From Pseudomonadota bacterium (GTDB lineage Bacteria > Pseudomonadota > Alphaproteobacteria > UBA2966 > CAIVPW01), in the NCBI GenBank assembly GCA_027625125.1, contig JAQBXG010000062.1, positions 1 through 9,026 on the forward strand: a stretch of DNA of 9,026 bases, read 5' to 3'. This document shows positions 6,265-9,026 of the stretch, piece by piece; the stretch's first letter is position 1; every line of letters begins with the position of its first letter. The notes beneath the pieces are model-generated. The model was not told the DNA's origin and made no database searches. It was given only the letters and a program-made list of their open reading frames with translations. The position numbers were made by a program, and so were the translations under genes.

Positions 6265-7344
6265 GTGACAACAGCAACGACGATCGCTCTGGACGCCATG
6301 GGCGGCGATGCCGCGCCCGGCAGCGTTGTCGGCGGCGTGGCCGCGGTCCAGCGCCGCCTGCGCGGCGTCCATTTCCTGTTGTACGGCGACGAAGGCCGAA
6401 TCGCGCCGTTGCTGGCGGCGTACCCGAATCTGCGCGAGGTGGCGGAGATTCGCCACACGCCGGAGGCGGTGGCGAACGAGGACAAACCCAGCCAGGCGCT
6501 CCGGCGCGGCAAGCAGTCGAGCATGCGACTGGCGATCGATGCGGTCGCGGGCGGCGAGGCGGCGGCGGCGGTTTCGGCGGGCAACACCGGCGCGCTGATG
6601 GCAATGGCCAAGGTGGTGCTGAAGACCCAGCCGGGAATCGACCGCCCGGCGATGATTACCTATTTTCCGACTATCCGCGGCGAAAGCGCGATGCTGGACC
6701 TCGGCGCAAATCTGCAATGCGATTCCCGCAATCTGGTCGAGTACGCGATCCTCGGCGCCGGGTTCGCGCGTTCCGTGCTCGGCATCGAGCGCCCGTCGGT
6801 GGGGCTTCTGAACGTCGGCATCGAGGAAGCAAAGGGCAACGAGACGGTGCGCGCCGCCGGACAGATCCTGCGCGATTCTGATTTTGGCTTTGAGTTCCAC
6901 GGCTTTGTCGAGGGCAATGACATCGGCGCCGGCACCGTTGATGTATTCGTCACCGATGGATTCACCGGCAACGCGGTCCTGAAGACAACCGAGGGCACGG
7001 CGCTGCTGATCTCGACCTATTTGCGGGCCTCTTTTCGCCGTTCGTGGGTCTCGCGCCTCGGCTACCTGCTGGCGCGACCGGCGCTCGACGCGCTGCGCGA
7101 CAAGCTGGACGTGCGCCAATACAACGGCGCGATGTTCCTGGGCCTGAACGGCATCGTCGTCAAGAGCCACGGCGGCACCGACGCCGAAGGGTTCGGCAGC
7201 GCCATCTCGGTCGCCGTCGACATGGTGCGCGGCGATTTCAACGACCGCATCCATGTCGACCTGGATCGGTTTCACCCCCCGGCCGCGGAGCAACGGGAGG
7301 CGGAGCGGCGCAGCGCGGGGCAGGGGGCGGCGGTGGCTTCGTGA
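6265..7344 (+). CDS. plsX: Phosphate acyltransferase PlsX
   Basis: PlsX converts acyl-ACP and inorganic phosphate to acyl-phosphate, which PlsY uses to acylate glycerol-3-phosphate. It is a peripheral protein at the inner membrane. With the GTG at 6265 the product is 359 residues. [13 protein letters not shown] at 5-18 is the expected opening. Further family blocks are the [17 protein letters not shown] stretch, SAGNTGAL (104-111), [11 protein letters not shown] (183-193), TDGFTGN (230-236), and the [12 protein letters not shown] stretch near the end. The frame is open back to 6166 over rpmF, and a TTG at 6241 is also possible, but the sequence before 6265 does not look like PlsX. No good ribosome binding site precedes any candidate, so translation may depend on coupling to rpmF. 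The stop overlaps the fabH start by 4 bases. Confidence 0.95.
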   Translation: MTTATTIALDAMGGDAAPGSVVGGVAAVQRRLRGVHFLLYGDEGRIAPLLAAYPNLREVAEIRHTPEAVANEDKPSQALRRGKQSSMRLAIDAVAGGEAAAAVSAGNTGALMAMAKVVLKTQPGIDRPAMITYFPTIRGESAMLDLGANLQCDSRNLVEYAILGAGFARSVLGIERPSVGLLNVGIEEAKGNETVRAAGQILRDSDFGFEFHGFVEGNDIGAGTVDVFVTDGFTGNAVLKTTEGTALLISTYLRASFRRSWVSRLGYLLARPALDALRDKLDVRQYNGAMFLGLNGIVVKSHGGTDAEGFGSAISVAVDMVRGDFNDRIHVDLDRFHPPAAEQREAERRSAGQGAAVAS

Positions 7345-8312
7345 CGGTGCGGCGCTCCGTCATCGTCGGCTCCGGCGGCTACCTGCCGGAGCGGGTCGTC
7401 ACCAATGACGAACTGGCGCGGCGCGTCGATACTTCCGACGAATGGATCGTCGAACGCACCGGCATCCGCTCCCGCCATATTGCCGCGGAGGGCGAATTCA
7501 CTTCGCATCTGGCGACCGCGGCGGCCCGGCGCGCGCTTCAAAACGCCGGAATGGCTACCGTCGATATGATCGTCGTCGCGACCGCGACCCCCGACGAGAC
7601 ATTTCCGGCCACCGCGACGCGGGTGCAAAAGGCGCTGGGCATCGACGGCGGCGCCGCGTTCGATGTCCAGGCCGTCTGCACCGGGTTCATCTATGGGCTG
7701 TCGGTGGCCGACAACGCGATTCGCTGCGGCGAGGCGGATACGGCCCTGGTGATCGGCGCCGAGACATTTTCGCGCATCCTCGATTGGGACGACCGCGCCA
7801 CCTGCGTGCTGTTCGGCGACGGCGCCGGCGCGGTGGTGCTGCGGGCTGCGGAGGGCGTGGGGACCACGGCCGATACCGGCATCCTCGCCCACAAGCTGCA
7901 CGCCGACGGCCGCCAGCACGATCTGCTGTACGCCGACGGCGGCCCGTCGACCACCGGCACCGCCGGGGTCGTGCGGATGGAGGGGCGCAAGGTGTTTCGC
8001 CACGCGGTCGAGAATCTCGCCGGGGTCGTCACCGAAACCCTCGCCGCCGCGGGACTTGCCCTCGCCGATGTCGACTGGCTGGTGCCGCACCAGGCCAATA
8101 TCCGCATCCTCGACGGCACCGCGAAAAAGCTCGGCTTCCCGCCGGACCGGGTCGTCATCACCGTCGACCACCACGCCAATACATCGGCCGCCTCGGTGCC
8201 GCTGGCGCTGGCAGAGGCGGTGGCCGACGGCCGAATCCGGCCCGGCGACGTCGTGTTGATGGAGGCGATGGGCGGCGGATTCACCTGGGGCGCCTGCCTC
8301 GCCCGCATGTGA
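7341..8312 (+). CDS. fabH: 3-oxoacyl-[ACP] synthase III (FabH)
   Basis: FabH condenses acetyl-CoA with malonyl-ACP to start fatty-acid synthesis in the cytoplasm. The GTG at 7341 overlaps the plsX stop (GTGA) and has a G-rich ribosome binding site in the plsX tail. The frame is open further upstream, but the sequence there is a shadow of plsX. The product has 323 residues. The catalytic triad is present: C113 in AVCTGF, H250 in VPHQAN, and N280 in HHANTSAAS. Other hallmarks are [20 protein letters not shown] at the start, [12 protein letters not shown] with its CoA-binding Trp/Arg, GDGAGAVVL, and [13 protein letters not shown] at the end. Pairing with plsX joins phospholipid and fatty-acid initiation in one transcript. 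Substrate preference cannot be read from the sequence. Confidence 0.97.
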   Translation: MTVRRSVIVGSGGYLPERVVTNDELARRVDTSDEWIVERTGIRSRHIAAEGEFTSHLATAAARRALQNAGMATVDMIVVATATPDETFPATATRVQKALGIDGGAAFDVQAVCTGFIYGLSVADNAIRCGEADTALVIGAETFSRILDWDDRATCVLFGDGAGAVVLRAAEGVGTTADTGILAHKLHADGRQHDLLYADGGPSTTGTAGVVRMEGRKVFRHAVENLAGVVTETLAAAGLALADVDWLVPHQANIRILDGTAKKLGFPPDRVVITVDHHANTSAASVPLALAEAVADGRIRPGDVVLMEAMGGGFTWGACLARM

Positions 8313-8316
8313 CCTC

Positions 8317-8354
8317 GATGCAACGGCGACGATACTCCAAGATCGCCGTGCATC
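8317..8354 (+). terminator. Stem-loop after fabH, probable terminator or insulator
   Basis: The left arm (8317-8329, with A8323 bulged) and the right arm (8343-8354) form 12 base pairs around a 13-base loop: GATGCA/TGCATC outer and CGGCGA/TCGCCG inner. It begins 5 bases after the fabH stop and ends 9 bases before the ihfA promoter hexamer. The bases after it are mixed (CTCTTGATATT) rather than a true T-run. It probably ends the yceD-to-fabH transcript. Confidence 0.6.
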
Positions 8355-8363
8355 CTCTTGATA

Positions 8364-8392
8364 TTGACCTATTTCTTGGCCCGCGCTAGGCT
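8364..8392 (+). promoter_or_regulatory. Likely ihfA promoter
   Basis: TTGACC (8364-8369) and TAGGCT (8387-8392) are separated by 17 bases. The region contains GCGCTAGG as in the putative yceD promoter and matches the alphaproteobacterial TTGAC...GCTA pattern. Transcription would begin near 8399, about 20 bases before the ihfA ATG. Confidence 0.55.
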
Positions 8393-8418
8393 GCGGGTCT
8401 AGGCACGGGAGTCAGGCG

Positions 8419-8724
8419 ATGGCAACGGTAACGCGGGCGCATCTTACCAAGGCTGTGTACGAGCAGGTCGGTCTTTCCCGCAATGAATCGGCGGAACTTG
8501 TCGAATCGGTGTTCGGCGAGATCGGCGACAGTCTGGTCAGGGGCGAAACCGTCAAGATTTCGTCGTTCGGCAGTTTCTATGTGCGTGAAAAGGGCGAGCG
8601 CATGGGCCGCAATCCGAAGACCGGCGACGAGGTGCCGATTTTGCCGCGCAAGGTGCTGGTCTTTCGCCCGTCCCATGTCCTGAAGGACCGCATCAACCGC
8701 CGGCTGTCGAAGCCGGAAGCCTGA
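8419..8724 (+). CDS. ihfA: Integration host factor subunit alpha
   Basis: IHF is a nucleoid heterodimer (with IhfB, encoded elsewhere) that binds specific sites and bends DNA sharply. The 101-residue length fits. An N-terminal helical dimer domain ([28 protein letters not shown]) is followed by the body segment [14 protein letters not shown] and the DNA-binding arm [14 protein letters not shown], with P66 at the tip where it inserts between base pairs. The C-terminal [12 protein letters not shown] is more like the alpha subunit than HU or IhfB. The ATG has a CGGGAG ribosome binding site (8406-8411) about 7 bases upstream. It follows fabH and is followed after 4 bases by a MerR-type gene, a common alphaproteobacterial order, and is likely co-transcribed with it. 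Confidence 0.95.
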   Translation: MATVTRAHLTKAVYEQVGLSRNESAELVESVFGEIGDSLVRGETVKISSFGSFYVREKGERMGRNPKTGDEVPILPRKVLVFRPSHVLKDRINRRLSKPEA

Positions 8725-8728
8725 GCCC

Positions 8729-9026
8729 ATGGCGGACCCGGAGCCGCAGAGGCCCCAGAGTCGCCGCGCCGCCAAGGCGCCCGGGGCATTCCGAACCATC
8801 TCCGAGGTGGCCGACGATCTGTCGGTGCCCCAGCACGTGCTGCGGTTCTGGGAAAGCAAGTTCACCCAGGTCCGGCCGATGAAGCGGGGCGGCGGACGGC
8901 GCTATTACCGCCCCGAGGACGTGGCGTTGCTGCGGACGATCCGCGGCCTGCTGTACGACGACGGCTACACGATTCGCGGCGTGCAGAAAGTGCTGCGCGA
9001 AGGCGGCCGCAACGGCGACGGCGCTG
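8729..9026 (+). CDS. MerR-family transcriptional regulator (3' partial)
   Basis: The frame opens at the ATG at 8729 and runs off the end of the window with 99 residues visible and no stop. After a charged, disordered N-terminus (1-20) comes a MerR DNA-binding domain: a helix-turn-helix [25 protein letters not shown] (21-45), then the wing with [22 protein letters not shown] (54-75) and the second helix [12 protein letters not shown] (80-91). It belongs to the group that follows ihfA in alphaproteobacteria rather than to the metal-sensing MerR or redox-sensing SoxR groups. The sensor part is outside the window, so the signal is unknown. The start is 4 bases after the ihfA stop, with a GGAAGC element inside the end of ihfA as a plausible ribosome binding site. 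Confidence 0.93.
   Translation, partial: MADPEPQRPQSRRAAKAPGAFRTISEVADDLSVPQHVLRFWESKFTQVRPMKRGGGRRYYRPEDVALLRTIRGLLYDDGYTIRGVQKVLREGGRNGDGA

Noticed and set aside
6199..7293. A 364-residue minus-strand frame opposite plsX
   Set aside because: Shadow of plsX codon bias. It has no recognisable domain and covers a fully convincing gene.
7044..7340. In-frame upstream extension of fabH
   Set aside because: The added 99 residues are a frame-shifted shadow of the plsX 3' end. FabH begins naturally at the GTG at 7341.
8161..8190. FabH active-site asparagine in HHANTSAAS instead of the E. coli RHGNTSAAS
   Set aside because: All three catalytic residues are present. The Gly-to-Ala change beside the asparagine is, as far as I recall, common in alphaproteobacterial FabH.
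1..9026. Search for CRISPR arrays, insertion sequences, phage genes, tRNA or rRNA genes, and defence genes
   Set aside because: No spaced repeat array, transposase-like protein, tRNA-like cloverleaf, or rRNA-like stretch was seen. All long coding regions match housekeeping families.

Overview
The window is a GC-rich, gene-dense piece of chromosome. Its gene order, partial nusB, thiL, a small FliL-like membrane protein gene, hppA, bamE (opposite strand), a cytochrome bc1 assembly chaperone gene, yceD/DUF177, rpmF, plsX, fabH, ihfA, and a partial merR-type regulator, points to an alphaproteobacterium, probably of the Rhodospirillales or a close lineage. The evidence is the order itself, the alphaproteobacterial style of BamE, the CBP3-type chaperone, the plsX-fabH-ihfA-merR run, and the lysine-type proton pyrophosphatase. 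I compared these from memory and ran no search, so the lineage is an inference.

Layout. Positions 1-1897 hold a tightly packed + strand unit: nusB (5' end cut by the window), thiL overlapping it by 4 bases, and a one-helix membrane protein gene. hppA (2009-4090) follows with its own likely promoter and a strong ribosome binding site. hppA and bamE converge on a 190-base gap packed with inverted repeats: a hairpin right after hppA, an imperfect long inverted repeat, and a perfect 11-bp GC-rich stem next to the bamE stop. bamE (minus) and the cytochrome bc1 chaperone gene diverge from a 74-base gap. A promoter overlapping the chaperone stop codon probably drives yceD-rpmF-plsX-fabH, the widely conserved ribosome/phospholipid/fatty-acid operon. 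A hairpin then separates fabH from an ihfA promoter, and merR follows ihfA after 4 bases.

How the genes work together. nusB (rRNA antitermination), yceD (23S rRNA/ribosome-linked), and rpmF (L32) serve ribosome synthesis. plsX and fabH serve acyl-phosphate and fatty-acid initiation for membrane lipids. hppA, the bc1 chaperone, and bamE serve membrane energetics and the outer membrane. thiL makes thiamine diphosphate. ihfA encodes a nucleoid protein.

The main oddity is that the yceD/DUF177 reading frame has no stop codon before rpmF and runs straight through the whole L32 protein to the rpmF stop at 6210-6212. rpmF still has its own GTG start with a good ribosome binding site, so L32 could be made both alone and as a C-terminal fusion to YceD. 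I see no phage, transposon, CRISPR, or defence system. The rest is ordinary housekeeping DNA.
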